Shown here in pieces: positions 1 to 9,495 of a stretch of 64,000 bases of DNA. This DNA is from Gadus chalcogrammus. Its lineage: Eukaryota > Chordata > Actinopteri > Gadiformes > Gadidae. The notes under the pieces were generated by a model. The model was not told the origin of the DNA, ran no database searches, and saw only the letters and a program-made list of their open reading frames with translations. The number at the start of each line of letters is the position of its first letter. Within the stretch, counting starts at the first letter, position 1. Location: NCBI RefSeq assembly GCF_026213295.1, contig NC_079427.1, positions 36,424,239-36,488,238 on the forward strand, given 5' to 3'. A program made the position numbers and the translations under genes.

Positions 1-600
1 CGCACTCAGAAGAACATGAACTGAATAAATGCCAGGTATATAGCATATTTGAGACGGGCACACAATCAGTGCATTTGCAAATGAGAGCCTGCATTATGAC
101 CGATCTTGTGACATTATTTAACCATCCATCTACAGCTAATACGATCAGACAGATACATCATTGATCACATATAAGCCCACAACAAGCCCAACATCACCAC
201 GGCAGGTGCGCTCTCTCTCACACAATCACTCCAACTTCTCCAACTCCAAGGCAAAGCTGTTTCACTAAGACCACAAACAACCACAACTAACCAGCCTACA
301 TATCCACAACAATGCACAACAATCAGTTCTATACATTGCGTCTATCTTCTGTTTGGCGCACATGGCTAATTTGCATACTTGCACAGGACTGTCGGCTCCG
401 CTTGTCAAAAAAATAGAACGTATTTGTGAATAAATGCTTTGAATTCTGAATACTGGACTTGGTGGGCTTGGTGAGTTGGCTATGGGACGTGCACTTTTAC
501 CGCGCCATTCTAGGGCCGGATTGTGGCCTTCTTGGCTTTCCATAGGTTTCCTCCTACTGCATAAAGCAAAGTGTCTCTCCCACGGAGGTTTGTCCTTACA
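1..600. other. No recognisable gene or element
   Basis: I see no coding region, structured RNA or clear transposon end in this stretch. The open frames are short, lack any family motif and have ordinary intergenic composition. It is probably unique or highly decayed intergenic sequence to the left of the minisatellite. Confidence 0.5.
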
Positions 601-611
601 GATACCCGTAG

Positions 612-869
612 TTCTGACTTTAAAGTCAGAATTCTGACTATTTTCTCAGAATTCTGAGATTAATGTCAGAATTCTGACTTTCATCTCAGAATTCTGAGAA
701 AAAAGTCAGAATTCTGAGATTAAAATCAGAATTCCGACTTTTTATCTCAGAATTCTGAGATTAATGGCAGAATTCTGAGATTAATGTCAGATTTCTGACT
801 TTATTCTCAGAATTCTGAGATTAAAGTCAGAATTCTGACTTTTTTCTCAGAATTCTGAGAATAAAGTCA
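612..869. repeat. Palindromic minisatellite built on CAGAATTCTG
   Basis: The block repeats short units in which the self-complementary core CAGAATTCTG alternates with AT-rich spacers such as AGATTAA and ACTTTAT. Spacing between cores is about 17-20 bases, and more than ten cores are visible with scattered substitutions. Each core reads the same on both strands, so each can fold on itself or pair with any other. It directly abuts the truncated 3' side of the LINE that follows. Confidence 0.85.
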
Positions 870-885
870 GAACTTAATTTTTTTT

Positions 886-1652
886 TACATGTGTGGCCCT
901 AATCCTCTTCCGTATGTATGCCCTTTTAAGTATAATTTTAGGACCCATTTTTGGAATGATTTTCTTACAGTTGCTATCACATTGTGATCACTGAATCCTA
1001 CTGGTAGAGAAATAGGCTTTGAACAGTGCTCCGGGACATTGGTCTAAATATGATCAATGCATGTTGAAGAAGTACATCCTACATCATTAGTGACGACTCT
1101 AGTTGGTATGGAAACTATTTGTGACAAGTTACAAGCTTTAGAAAGTGATGCTAACTTTTTCCTTAAGGAACAATTGCTAGCTAGCCAATCAATGTTCATG
1201 TCCCCAAGTAAGTAAATGTCACTCCTTGAGTCAGCAACTCTATCAATCATATCACATACATCATTAAAATACTGTGCGCTTGCTCCAGGGGGCCTGTAGC
1301 AAAAGCCAACCAATATTGGTTTCAAGTGAGGTAGGTGTATTTGAACCCACAGTGCTTCTACGTCACTGTACATAAATTCCAGACACAATTTTGAAGGAAG
1401 ATGACTTTGTATGTAAATAGCAACTCCCCCTCCATATCTGTCTCTGTCCTTTCTGAATAAGGAGTATCCCTCTAATGATACTGCTGGGTCCAGAATGAAG
1501 GAGTCTAGATGAGTCTCGGTCAATGCAAGTATATGAATAGTGTTTGCTTGCACTAGGCTGTTCAATTCATGAATCTTGTTTCGAACACTACACACATTCA
1601 CGTGAGCAATCGCCAAGCCTTTATTAGGAAGTTTTAAAGAGTTCAAGTTCAT
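886..1652 (-). pseudogene. LINE ORF2 N-terminal AP-endonuclease domain, truncated
   Basis: The frame encodes an apurinic-type endonuclease that nicks target DNA to start reverse transcription. The motif order is intact: HVNVCSVRNKI (metal/Asn motif), LTETHLD (catalytic Glu), VGFCYRPPG, LLGDMNID (catalytic Asp and Asn) and CIDHI. A TAG stop follows CIDHI near 1041, but the same frame continues to FSDHNVIATVRK, which carries the catalytic SDH motif near 981-992. It ends at a TAA at 886. No RT domain follows, so the protein would be about 255 residues against the usual 900 or more. The start at 1652 is the first Met after ORF1 and directly precedes the endonuclease fold. It is non-functional because of the nonsense codon and the missing RT. 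Confidence 0.8.
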
Positions 1653-1709
1653 GATATTAACTGGAATCTTAAATGAGACTTACAGTCACGGTGACTATCC
1701 ATGTTTAGG

Positions 1710-2511
1710 TTACGAACCCCCAGACTTGTCTGCCTTCCCCCCTTTACTTCCATCTCCTTTGCTTGGGTATCGGGATGCAGGATGGATTATGAGTTTATCG
1801 TAACGGAGGAATGCAATTTCCCCTCGCTCCCGTGCGGCTTTCATAGCTGGTATGAGTTCCTTGCATTTTTGCCGAACAGCATCCGAATAGTCCTCGTTAA
1901 TGTACACATTTGTCCCTTTTAGGCACTTTGCTTTCTCCATGACTCTGACTTTGTCCTTGTATCTAAAAAATCTAGCAACTATTGGCCTGGCTCTCACTCC
2001 CGTTGATTTCCCAGTCCGATGTACGCGTTCAAACTCCATGTTAGTAAGCTTGAGCTTCTCATCAAAGATCTCCCGCACCTTCTTTTCTGATTCAGCCCAG
2101 TTCTCATTTTCAGACTCAGGAATCCCATCAATGTTGTGTGTTATTTCGTCGTGACTGACTGTCCAAGTAGTCAATTTTAGGCAGGAATGAAGTAATGTTT
2201 GTCGCAACGACAGAGAGATCTGAGTCAATTTCAGAGAGTTTTGTGGTTGACTTCCTCTCCTTAGCAAGGAGTACATCCACGTCTTTTTGCGTGTAGTGCA
2301 GGCTTTCCCGCAATTCATTTATTTCCTTCATCATTGTATCCAATCTCTTGTTATTTGCCTCATTCACGATTGTCAAAAAGTTCTTAAAGTTACTCTCTTG
2401 CTGCTCCATCAGCTCTCTATAAAACAGTTTCTGTTGCTCCAGCAATTCATGCACCTGGTCTACGGTCACAAAGTCCTCATCTCCCCCTTTCTTCCCGTTC
2501 CTTCGCGACAT
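1710..2511 (-). pseudogene. LINE ORF1 protein, coiled coil plus RRM type, frameshifted
   Basis: This reads as the RNA-binding ORF1 protein of a LINE, which coats the element RNA as a chaperone. The first frame (2511-2128) opens MSRRNGKKGGDEDF and continues with a charged, heptad-like stretch rich in E, L, Q and K, as expected of the trimeric coiled coil. It ends at SQSRRNN, a sequence typical of the start of the RRM in L1-type ORF1 proteins. A single frameshift near 2130-2160 moves the frame. The second frame (from 2318) continues with IDGIPE, then a region ending VARFFRYKDKVRVMEKAK, matching the C-terminal half. The tail is basic and Gly/Ser-rich (KGDGSKGGKADKSGGS). It lies upstream of ORF2 with a gap of about 57 bases. 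The break makes it a pseudogene. The family assignment rests on layout and motifs only. Confidence 0.7.
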
Positions 2512-2860
2512 GGTACCTGTTGATAGCCTGTAGCCTATCCGGCCCGATGGTAGCTGCTAGCCGGGCTGAGGAGCCTGGATCCGGCCTGCTGGTGGCCGCT
2601 GGCCGCTAGCCAGGAGCTAAAGCTGGTAGTAGCAGGTAGCTGGAGGTAGCGGTGAGTCGGAGACGCCTATCCGGCCCGTATTAGCATTGAAGCAGAGAAG
2701 CTGCCTGGTGGACCTTAGTTGCCCTGCTCACTGCTCACATAACCAGAACACACACCACCAACACACAAAGGGTTGTACCACAACGGGAAAGTCGTCTTTC
2801 TCTTGTAGAGTTAATATTATTTATCTGAGTGGTGGGACTGAGCTTATTAATTGAATCTCG

Positions 2861-2937
2861 GTTTCCCTATGAACTATATTTGTGCTTAGAAGTTCTTTTA
2901 TAGAATGCTTTTTGATGAAAGTCTTCAATAAAGCTCT
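2861..2937. other. Short unassigned junction
   Basis: AT-rich sequence between the 5' leader of the minus-strand LINE and the 5'-truncated start of the plus-strand Rex3-like element. I see no gene or clear target-site duplication here. Confidence 0.4.
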
Positions 2938-4110
2938 TCACTCTCGCAAGGATCCTGGAAGGGGCCTGGGAGTATGCCCATCCGGTCTACATGTGTTTTG
3001 TGGATCTGGTGAAGGCGTATGACCGGGTCCCCCGGGAGAAACTGGGAGGTGCTGCGGGAGTATGGGGTAAGGGGGTCTCTCCTCAGGGCCATCCAATCTC
3101 TGTACTCCCAAAGCGAGAGCTGTGTTCGCGTCCTCAGCAGCCAGTCAGTTTCGTTCTCAGGGGGTGCTGGTCTCCGCCAGGGCTGCGCCTTGTCACCAAT
3201 CCTGTTTGTGATATACATGGACAGGATATCGAGGCGTAGTCGTGGTGGGGAGGGGTTGCAGTTCGGTGGTCTGAGGATCTCGTCACTGCTTTTTGCAGAT
3301 GATGTGGTTCTCATTGGATCATCGGCCTGTGACCTTCAGCACTCACTGGATCGGCTGGCGGCCGAGTGTGAAGCGGCTTGGATGAGGATCAGCACCGCTA
3401 AATCTGAGGCCATGACTCTTAGCAGGAAACCGGTGGATTGCTTACTCTGGGTAGGAAATGAGTCCTTAGCCCAAGTGAAGGAGTTCAAGTACCTCGGGGT
3501 CTTGTTCGCGAGTGAAGGTACTATGGAGCGTGAGATTGGCCGGAGAATCGGAGCAGCGGGGGCGGTATTGCGTTCGCTTTACCGCACCGTTGTAACGAAA
3601 AGAGAGCTGAGCCGCAAGGCAAAGCTCTCGATCTACCGGTCGATCTTCGTTCCTATCCTCACCTATGGTCATGAGGGCTGGGTGATGACCGAAAGGACGA
3701 GATCGTGGGTACAAGCGGCCGAGATGAGTTTTCTCAGAAGGGTGGCTGGCGTCTCCCTTAGGGATAGGGTGAGAAGCTCAGCCATCCGTGAGGAACTCGG
3801 ATTAGAGCCGCTGCTCCTTTACTTAGAAAGGAGTCAGCCGAGGTGGTTTCGGGCATCTGGTAAGGATGCCCACTGGGCGCCTTCCTTGGGAGGTGTTTCA
3901 GGCACGTCCAGTGGGGAGTAGACCTCGGGGAAGACCCAGGACTAGGTGGAGAGATTATATCTCAAAACTGGCCTGGGAACGCCTAGGGATCCCCCCGTCA
4001 GAGCTGGTCAATGTGACCCGGGAAAGAGAAGTCTGGGGCCCCCTGCTTGAGCTGCTCCCCCCGCGACCTGACCCCGGATAAGCGGACGAAAATGAGATGA
4101 GATGATATAT
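2938..4110 (+). mobile_element. Rex3-like (RTE clade) LINE, 5'-truncated
   Basis: This plus-strand fragment holds only the C-terminal half of a fish RTE-type LINE and ends with short GATG/GAGAT repeats at about 4094-4106, as RTE elements do. Upstream endonuclease and the N-terminal RT are missing, which is the normal 5' truncation of target-primed insertion. The protein matches the family I know as Rex3 by its order of motifs, including the final LLPPRPDPG. I am fairly sure of the RTE-type assignment and less sure of the Rex3 name. Confidence 0.65.
2950..4081 (+). pseudogene. Rex3-like reverse transcriptase fragment, at least two frameshifts
   Basis: The reading begins with CFVDLVKAYDRVPREKLG (catalytic Asp of motif A, about 2990-3045). 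It shifts frame at about 3040 and continues through GLRQGCALSPILFVIYMDR (motif B) and LLFADDVVLI, with the FADD catalytic box at 3292-3303. It then runs through the thumb region (KEFKYLGVLF, SIYRSIFVPILTYGHEGWV). A second frameshift near 3860 leads to MPTGRLPWEVFQARP and the C-terminus RWRDYISKLAWERLG...LLPPRPDPG, ending at 4081. The catalytic residues that can be seen are intact, but the two frame breaks and the lack of an N-terminus make it a dead copy. Confidence 0.8.
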
Positions 4111-4333
4111 TACAACCAATGCTTTTACATTTTTACATTTAGGGCATTTAGCAGACGCTTTTATCCAAAGCGACTTACAATAAGTACATTTGTCAGAAGA
4201 AGTGCATCAATATATCGCTGTCGGTACAGAAAGGATGTTCATAGAACCAAGTGCAAGTACCACAATCGCTAGGTCAGTCAATTCCCCGTGTTACAGCCAT
4301 GATAGCAGCTACTGCAGTTGCTACACAGTTAAG

Positions 4334-4405
4334 TACTACAATACAATACAATACAATACAATACAATACAATACAATACAATACAATACAATACAATACA
4401 ATACA
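4334..4405. repeat. (AATAC)n microsatellite in L2 3' UTR
   Basis: About fourteen near-perfect copies of the pentanucleotide AATAC lie inside the 3' UTR of the minus-strand L2 element. On the element strand it reads GTATT. It probably expanded after insertion. Confidence 0.95.
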
Positions 4406-4437
4406 GTGTACAATGGTGGCCAGAAGGGGGAGGGTGG

Positions 4438-7365
4438 CTATGCAGAGTCGAGGTGGACTCTGAACAGGTGAGTCTTGAGTCTTTTTCGGAAGATAGTGAG
4501 CGACTCTGCGGTCCTGAGAGCGGCAGGGAGCTCGTTCCACCACTGAGGTCCCAAAACCGAGAAAAGTTGTGACTTTGCTGAACGGCCTTTGCTAGCTCTT
4601 AGCGATGGTGGTTCCAGACGTCCAGCTGAGGTAGTTGAGCGGAGGGATCGAGCTGGGGTGTGTGGCTTTAGCAATGCTTGGAGGTAGGCAGGGGCAGTTC
4701 CATCGACTGCCTTGTATGCCAGTACCATCGTCTTAAATTTGATGCAAGCTACTACAGGGAGCCAGTGGAGGTCCCGGAAGAGGGGGGTCACATGGGAGAA
4801 CTTCGGTAGGTTGAACACAAGGCGCGCTGCCGCATTCTGGATGCGCTGCAAAGGTTTAATCGCAGAGGCAGGAAGTCCAGCCAGGAGTGAGTTGCAGTAG
4901 TCGAGGCGGGAGATGACCAGTGATTGGACTAGAAGCTGAGCTGCTTCCCTTGTGAGGAAGGGCCGGATTCTGCGGATGTTGTAAAGTGCAAATCTGCAGG
5001 ATCGGGCGACCGCAGTGATGTTTGCAGTGCAGCATAACTGATTGTCCAATACCACAGCAAGGTTTCTGGCAGTTGGAGAGGGAGATACAGTGATGTTCTC
5101 GAAGGTGACCAGTAAGTCCATGTGTGGGCAGTCTTTCCCTGGGATTAGGAGGAGCTCGGTTTTGTTGAGGTTAAGCCTCAGGTGATGGGCAGTTGTCCAG
5201 GTGCTGACGTCCGCCAGACATTCCGATATGCGTGTTGCAATCAGGGTTTTCTCAGATGAGGGGAAAGAGAGAAATAGCTGAGTGTCGTCAGCATAGCAGT
5301 GATAGGAAAAGCTGTGTGATGCAATTACAGAGCCCATAGACCTGGTATAGAGGGAGAACAGAAGAGGCCCCAGTACAGAGCCTTGAGGGACACCAGTTTC
5401 GAGCGTGCAAGGTTTGGACAAGGAGCCATTCCATGTCACTGACAGGTTCGTCAGGTAGGATGTGAACCAGGAAAGAGCAGATTCAGCGATGCCAAGTTCG
5501 GCAAGAGTGGCAAGAAGGATCTGGTGGTTCTCCGTGTCAAATACTGCGGACAGGTCGAGGAGAATGAGAACCGATGAGAGGGACGAGGCTCTGGCAGCAC
5601 GGAGGGACTCAGTCACCGCGAGGAGAGCCGTCTCGGTGGAGTGTGCCTTCTTGAAGCCTGACTGGTGGGGGTCAAGGAGGTTGTTAGATGAGAGATAGGA
5701 GGACAGTTGGTTAGCAACGGCACGTTCCAGTGTTTTAGACAGGAATGAAAGAAGAGATACCGGTCTGTAGTTCTGGATGTCGGTGGTATTAAGAGTTGTT
5801 TTTTTGAGGAGAGGATTTATTCTGGCAGTCTTGAAATACGCTGAAACAATGCCTGAAGTGAGGGAGGAATTCATAATTGATGTGAGAAATGGCAGGATGT
5901 CGCTTGAGACATCCTGAAGGAGAGAGGAGGGGATAGCGTCAAGGGGGCAGGTGGTGGCATGGTTAGATGTTATTATTCTGTTGACCTCGTCAGAGGTGAG
6001 AGGGATAAATTGGGTAAAGACAGAGGAGGGGATGGGAGGAGGGAGAATGGAGGCAGGGATAAAAGAGGAGCTAATGTCCTTCACTTTCTGGGTAAAGTAG
6101 TTAACAAAGTCATCAGCAGTGAGGCAGGAAGGAGGTGGGGGTGAGGGAGGGTTGAGGAGGGACGAGAACAGGGAAAACAGTTTCCTGGGGTTTGAGGCAG
6201 AGGAGTTGGTTTTGTTCCGATAGAAGGCAGATTTGGTTGTTGACACACAAGAGGTGAAATCTGAAAGAAGGAAAAGATAGTGAGATAGATCATTAGGACA
6301 GTCTGATCTCTTCCATTTCCTCTCAGCTGCTCGCAGCTTTGTTCTACAGGACCGCAGAGGATGGGACAGCCAAGGCAGGGGCGGTGAGGATCGCGCTGGT
6401 CTGGAGTGGAAGGGACAGAGGGAATCCAAGGAGGAGGAGAGGGAGGATAGCAGAGTGTCTGAAGATTCATCTGTAGATAGTTGAGAGAATCGTTCGATAG
6501 AAGGAAGTGAAGACAGAACAGTAGAGGCAAACGTAGAGGGAGAGAGGGATTTGAAGTTACGGCGAGTGGTGACAATGTGGGAACTAGAGAGGAGGGAGGG
6601 AGAGGATTTCAAGGGGAGAGAAAAATCAACAAAGTGATGGTCAGACACAGGGAGCGGGGTAACAGAGAGAGCAGAGGGGCCGCAGGATCTGGTGAATATT
6701 AGGTCAAGCTGGTTCCCGGCCCTGTGTGTGGGAGGAGAAGGGGTTAGTGTTAAGTCAAAGGTGGCGAAAAAGTTGGTTAGTTCAGGTGATTGCAACTTCT
6801 CTGGCAGGATGTCGAAGTCGCAGAGGATAACGAGTGGGGTGCCATCCTCAGGAAAGCAGCTGAGGAGGGCATCCATCTCGTCGTAGAAGTCACGGAAGGG
6901 ACCTGGAGGACGGTAGATCACCACAATGGAGAGCTTGATAGGAATGGTGACCGTGACAGCGTGGAGTTCAAACGCAGATCTGGTCAAGTGTTCTAGTGGA
7001 AGGACCTGGTAGGACCACATGGGCGAGATGAGGAGTCCGGTCCCCCCTCCTCGCCCGGATGGTCTAGGGGTGTGCGAGAATGAGTAGACGGTGGAGAGGG
7101 CAGCAGGAGTAGCAGAGTTCTCTGGAGTGATCCAGGTCTCTGTCAGGGCCAGGAAGTGAAGGGTCATGAGGGACGCGTAGGCTGAAATCGAGTCCGCCTT
7201 CTTAACCGCCGACTGGCAGTTCCAGAGTCCTCCCGTGACCTCTAGGTCAGTGTAAGCACGGGTAGGTGGATGGCGAAGATTAGATGGGTTACTGCGCCGA
7301 GCAGAGGAGCCATGGTAGCACCGTCTGCGGGTTGAAATCCTGACAATGATTGAAGTACGACACAT
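4438..7365 (-). CDS. L2-type endonuclease/reverse transcriptase, open 975-codon ORF
   Basis: One uninterrupted frame encodes the endonuclease and RT of an L2 LINE. Endonuclease motifs run in order: NCQSAVKK, LTETWI (catalytic Glu), VVIYRPPG and VSDHHFVDF. The usual GDFN box is CDFD at 6811-6822 (residues about 182-185), which changes Gly and the conserved Asn. RT motifs follow: YRPVSLLSFLSK, HQSGFKKAHSTETAL, LLDLSAVFDTENH (motif A Asp kept, V to E nearby), GVPQGSVLGPLLF (motif B) and CYADDTQLF with YADD at 5284-5295. The C-terminal region (SRLDYCNSLLAGLP, LHWLPV) ends with LKTHLFRVHLDSA, the normal family end. The ATG at 7365 opens MCRTSIIVRIS, a usual family start as I remember it. The length suits the family, and a long open frame points to a young copy. 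The altered GDFN box suggests weak or lost nicking activity. Confidence 0.88.
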   Translation of the reverse strand: MCRTSIIVRISTRRRCYHGSSARRSNPSNLRHPPTRAYTDLEVTGGLWNCQSAVKKADSISAYASLMTLHFLALTETWITPENSATPAALSTVYSFSHTPRPSGRGGGTGLLISPMWSYQVLPLEHLTRSAFELHAVTVTIPIKLSIVVIYRPPGPFRDFYDEMDALLSCFPEDGTPLVILCDFDILPEKLQSPELTNFFATFDLTLTPSPPTHRAGNQLDLIFTRSCGPSALSVTPLPVSDHHFVDFSLPLKSSPSLLSSSHIVTTRRNFKSLSPSTFASTVLSSLPSIERFSQLSTDESSDTLLSSLSSSLDSLCPFHSRPARSSPPLPWLSHPLRSCRTKLRAAERKWKRSDCPNDLSHYLFLLSDFTSCVSTTKSAFYRNKTNSSASNPRKLFSLFSSLLNPPSPPPPSCLTADDFVNYFTQKVKDISSSFIPASILPPPIPSSVFTQFIPLTSDEVNRIITSNHATTCPLDAIPSSLLQDVSSDILPFLTSIMNSSLTSGIVSAYFKTARINPLLKKTTLNTTDIQNYRPVSLLSFLSKTLERAVANQLSSYLSSNNLLDPHQSGFKKAHSTETALLAVTESLRAARASSLSSVLILLDLSAVFDTENHQILLATLAELGIAESALSWFTSYLTNLSVTWNGSLSKPCTLETGVPQGSVLGPLLFSLYTRSMGSVIASHSFSYHCYADDTQLFLSFPSSEKTLIATRISECLADVSTWTTAHHLRLNLNKTELLLIPGKDCPHMDLLVTFENITVSPSPTARNLAVVLDNQLCCTANITAVARSCRFALYNIRRIRPFLTREAAQLLVQSLVISRLDYCNSLLAGLPASAIKPLQRIQNAAARLVFNLPKFSHVTPLFRDLHWLPVVACIKFKTMVLAYKAVDGTAPAYLQALLKPHTPARSLRSTTSAGRLEPPSLRASKGRSAKSQLFSVLGPQWWNELPAALRTAESLTIFRKRLKTHLFRVHLDSA

Positions 7366-7407
7366 AGCTACAATAGGGCAGGTGGCCTCCCCGGGGCTTC
7401 CTCGAGG

Positions 7408-7539
7408 GACTCCCGCAGAGAGACTCCCTTAGTCTTTGTTTCCCGGGTCTTGACTCCCGCAGAGAGACTCCCTTAGTCTTTGTTTCCCGGGTCTTGACTC
7501 CCGCAGAGAGACTCCCTTAGTCTTTGTTTCCCGGGTCTT
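7408..7539 (-). repeat. Three tandem 44-base repeats in L2 5' leader
   Basis: Three apparently identical units start at 7408, 7452 and 7496, each opening GACTCCCGCAGAGAGACTCC and closing CCCGGGTCTT. They lie just upstream of the L2 start codon on the element strand. Tandem monomers in this place often act as LINE promoters. That role is an inference here. Confidence 0.9.
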
Positions 7540-7812
7540 CGTTTGCTGGGTCCTGACGCTACAGCTGACGCTAATAACAGCTAGCCCTTAAGTGGGCAAG
7601 GTAGCTCAGGCAGACTTAGCTCCGCCCAGCTATCAAGGCTTTTGTTCCCACCGTAAGTGGCAGAAACTAGCAAGAACGACCACTTAACTGATCACAACAG
7701 ACAAGGCTTAAATCACACTGCAGTAACAGATAGAAAGGTACAGCAAGCAATCGTAATTCTAAACACTAGGAATCTTAGTTACCAAACTCACCTACAGCCA
7801 GATATGAAACAA

Positions 7813-8066
7813 CCTTCTTGAAAGACAAAAATGTATTATACCAATACATTTGGTATAATGTGGTCGTGTTTTTTTTCTTATCCAACAAGCCTCCTATTGT
7901 TTATAACAGTGTGCTAAATCTGCTTAATAAAACAGGCTCAAAAGGAAATTTTCCAGAGGATCAGGGTAAGCTCAGGGGGGCATTTGCTCAAAAAAGTTGA
8001 GAACCCCTGCCATAGTGTAAGGGATATTCTTTCTGCTAGGAAGACCAGGTGACTGTAGAGTCAGAC
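7813..8066. mobile_element. Probable hAT right-end remnant
   Basis: The stretch ends at about 8010 with GTTGAGAACCCCTG, the reverse complement of the CAGGGGTTCTCAAC ends seen in many vertebrate hAT elements. No matching left end is visible, because the L2 element abuts it. The bases up to 8066 are flanking sequence that resembles 10524-10547, on the other side of the Harbinger insertion. Confidence 0.4.
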
Positions 8067-8220
8067 CAGGGGCCGGTTGCACCAACTGGGCGTAAGCCTG
8101 GTCTTAACTACGACTGGTCGTAACTTGGCACGACCTAACCGTTACGCCGGTTGCACCAACTGGGCTTAGCGTTCTTTTCACTAAGACCAAGGCGTGGTCA
8201 GGGGGAGGCGTAGAGTCGAA

Positions 8221-9080
8221 ATGTCTGCTGTTTCCATAGCAATTACATTTAATCCATCCAGCGCTACCATGGCACGTATGATCCATAGGCTGTACAACGA
8301 GCGGGCATTTAGACGGGAAAGAGTAATTAGGGACAGAAGCAATCCATTGGACATTTATAATGACGAGGAGCTGATTGAGAGGTTTCGATTCTGTAGGAGA
8401 GATCTGTTTGAATTAATAGAAGAGCTGTCACCGGATTTACAGTTCGTGTCGGACCGCAATGCAGCGCTACCACCGTCCTTACAACTGCTCATTGCGCTTT
8501 GTTTCTTCGCAAACGGGGCATTTCAAAATACAGTAAGCGACATGGTGAGGGTTCATAGATCGACCGCCTGTCGGGTTATCCGGAGGGTTTCCCTGGCGTT
8601 GAGCCGCCGCATCGCTCGTTATGTCCACCTCCCGAACGAAGAAGAGGCGACGGCGATGAAGCAACGGTTCCGCCAGGCGTCCGGTATGCCTGCGATCGTG
8701 GGCTGCATAGACGGAACCCATGTGCAGATCCAGGCCCCATCTGAGAACGAGTATTTGTTCGTTGACCGAAAAGGTTACTATTCGATCAACGTACAAATAG
8801 CTTGTGACGCAAATTATAACATCATTAATTTGGTGGCGAGGCCTGGATCCACCCATGATTCCCGCATCCTCCGGGAGAGTGCGTTGTTACAGGACTTTGA
8901 GGAAAGAAGGTAGGCTATAGTGTTTTTCTAATCAGCTACACTGAAACAATTTGAGCTTCACTTTAAGTAATGAACAGCAACCTAATTAAAGTCTATTTTC
9001 ATAGGTGCAACGGGCTGCTCCTCGGGGACAGTGGATACCCGCTGAAACGCTGGCCGATTAGTCCGTGCTCAGCTCATTAA
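8221..9080 (+). pseudogene. Harbinger transposase, truncated before the catalytic Glu
   Basis: The first exon (8221-8909) encodes a HARBI1-like protein: an N-terminal region MSAVSIAITFNPSS, a helix-turn-helix type segment (LLIALCFFANGAFQNTVSDMVRVHRSTACRVIRRV) read as the DNA-binding part, and the start of the DDE nuclease. GCIDGTHVQI carries the first Asp, and RPGSTHDSRILRES the second. A donor AAG|GTAGGC at 8910 pairs with an acceptor TTTCATAG at 9004. The second exon continues in frame as CNGLLLGDSGYPLKRW, then leaves the family pattern and stops at TAA 9078-9080. The expected tail with the tPY motif and the VER-type catalytic Glu is absent. ATG 8221 is preferred over upstream non-ATG codons. 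The intron is an inference from sites and homology. Confidence 0.8.
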
Positions 9081-9233
9081 TCAGTTGTGAATATTGTTTT
9101 AATTATGTATAGAGGCTATGTTTTATATAGGCCGACACGAACTGTAAATCCGGTGACAGCTCTTCCTGCTCGTTGTAAACCTGACATTACAAATACATAT
9201 TGTACTCACTTTCGTTTGCAGTGTTTTATTGTT

Positions 9234-9425
9234 ATGCATTCACACAATTGATGAATGAAAATGAATGAAAGAATGAATGAAAGGAATATTTATTTCGGTG
9301 TCCGACAGCATCTTAATTTGATCAGTAAAAAGTAAAACATCAAAACACAGTAAGAAAAAATATAATATAATATAATAAATATAAATATAATAAAATAAAT
9401 ATAATAATATAATAAATAAATCGAA
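9234..9425. repeat. AT-rich simple repeats between the Harbinger genes
   Basis: AATG/GAATGAAA repeats (about 9250-9290) are followed by AATATAATAAAT-type sequence (about 9355-9425). They lie between the convergent transposase and Myb-like genes. Confidence 0.8.
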
Positions 9426-9495
9426 TCAAACAATTATCCTTTAACTCAAAAATATTTGTTTACATGTTTGTACAGGGATGGTCTGGTTGGATGCT

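Larger units (their letters stand above)
886..2860 (-). mobile_element. 5' half of a two-ORF LINE
   Basis: Read on the minus strand this is a GC-rich leader (about 2860-2512), ORF1 (2511-1710) and the first part of ORF2 (1652-886). The RT domain and 3' end are absent, and the sequence stops next to the minisatellite at 612-869. LINE copies normally lose the 5' end, so a copy keeping the 5' half must have lost its 3' part by a later deletion or rearrangement. The endonuclease resembles the jockey/L2/CR1 group. The exact clade is not certain, and the 5' limit is approximate. Confidence 0.75.
4118..7812 (-). mobile_element. L2-clade LINE, nearly full length
   Basis: On the minus strand this has a 5' leader (about 7812-7366) with three 44-base repeats, one long ORF (7365-4438) and a 3' UTR (4437-4118). 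The 3' end carries the conserved fish L2 tail, seen on the plus strand as GCAGACGCTTTTATCCAAAG near 4150-4170, and ends in ATGTAAA-type repeats. An AATAC microsatellite lies in the 3' UTR. Both ends look complete, which is unusual for a LINE insertion. The left end abuts the Rex3-like fragment and the right end abuts a hAT-like end. I could not fix a target-site duplication. Confidence 0.8.

Noticed and set aside
265..543. 92-codon minus-strand frame
   Set aside because: No motif, no context, ordinary composition; chance frame.
2925..3314. 129-codon minus-strand frame opposite the Rex3-like RT
   Set aside because: It is a shadow of the real plus-strand RT coding sequence.
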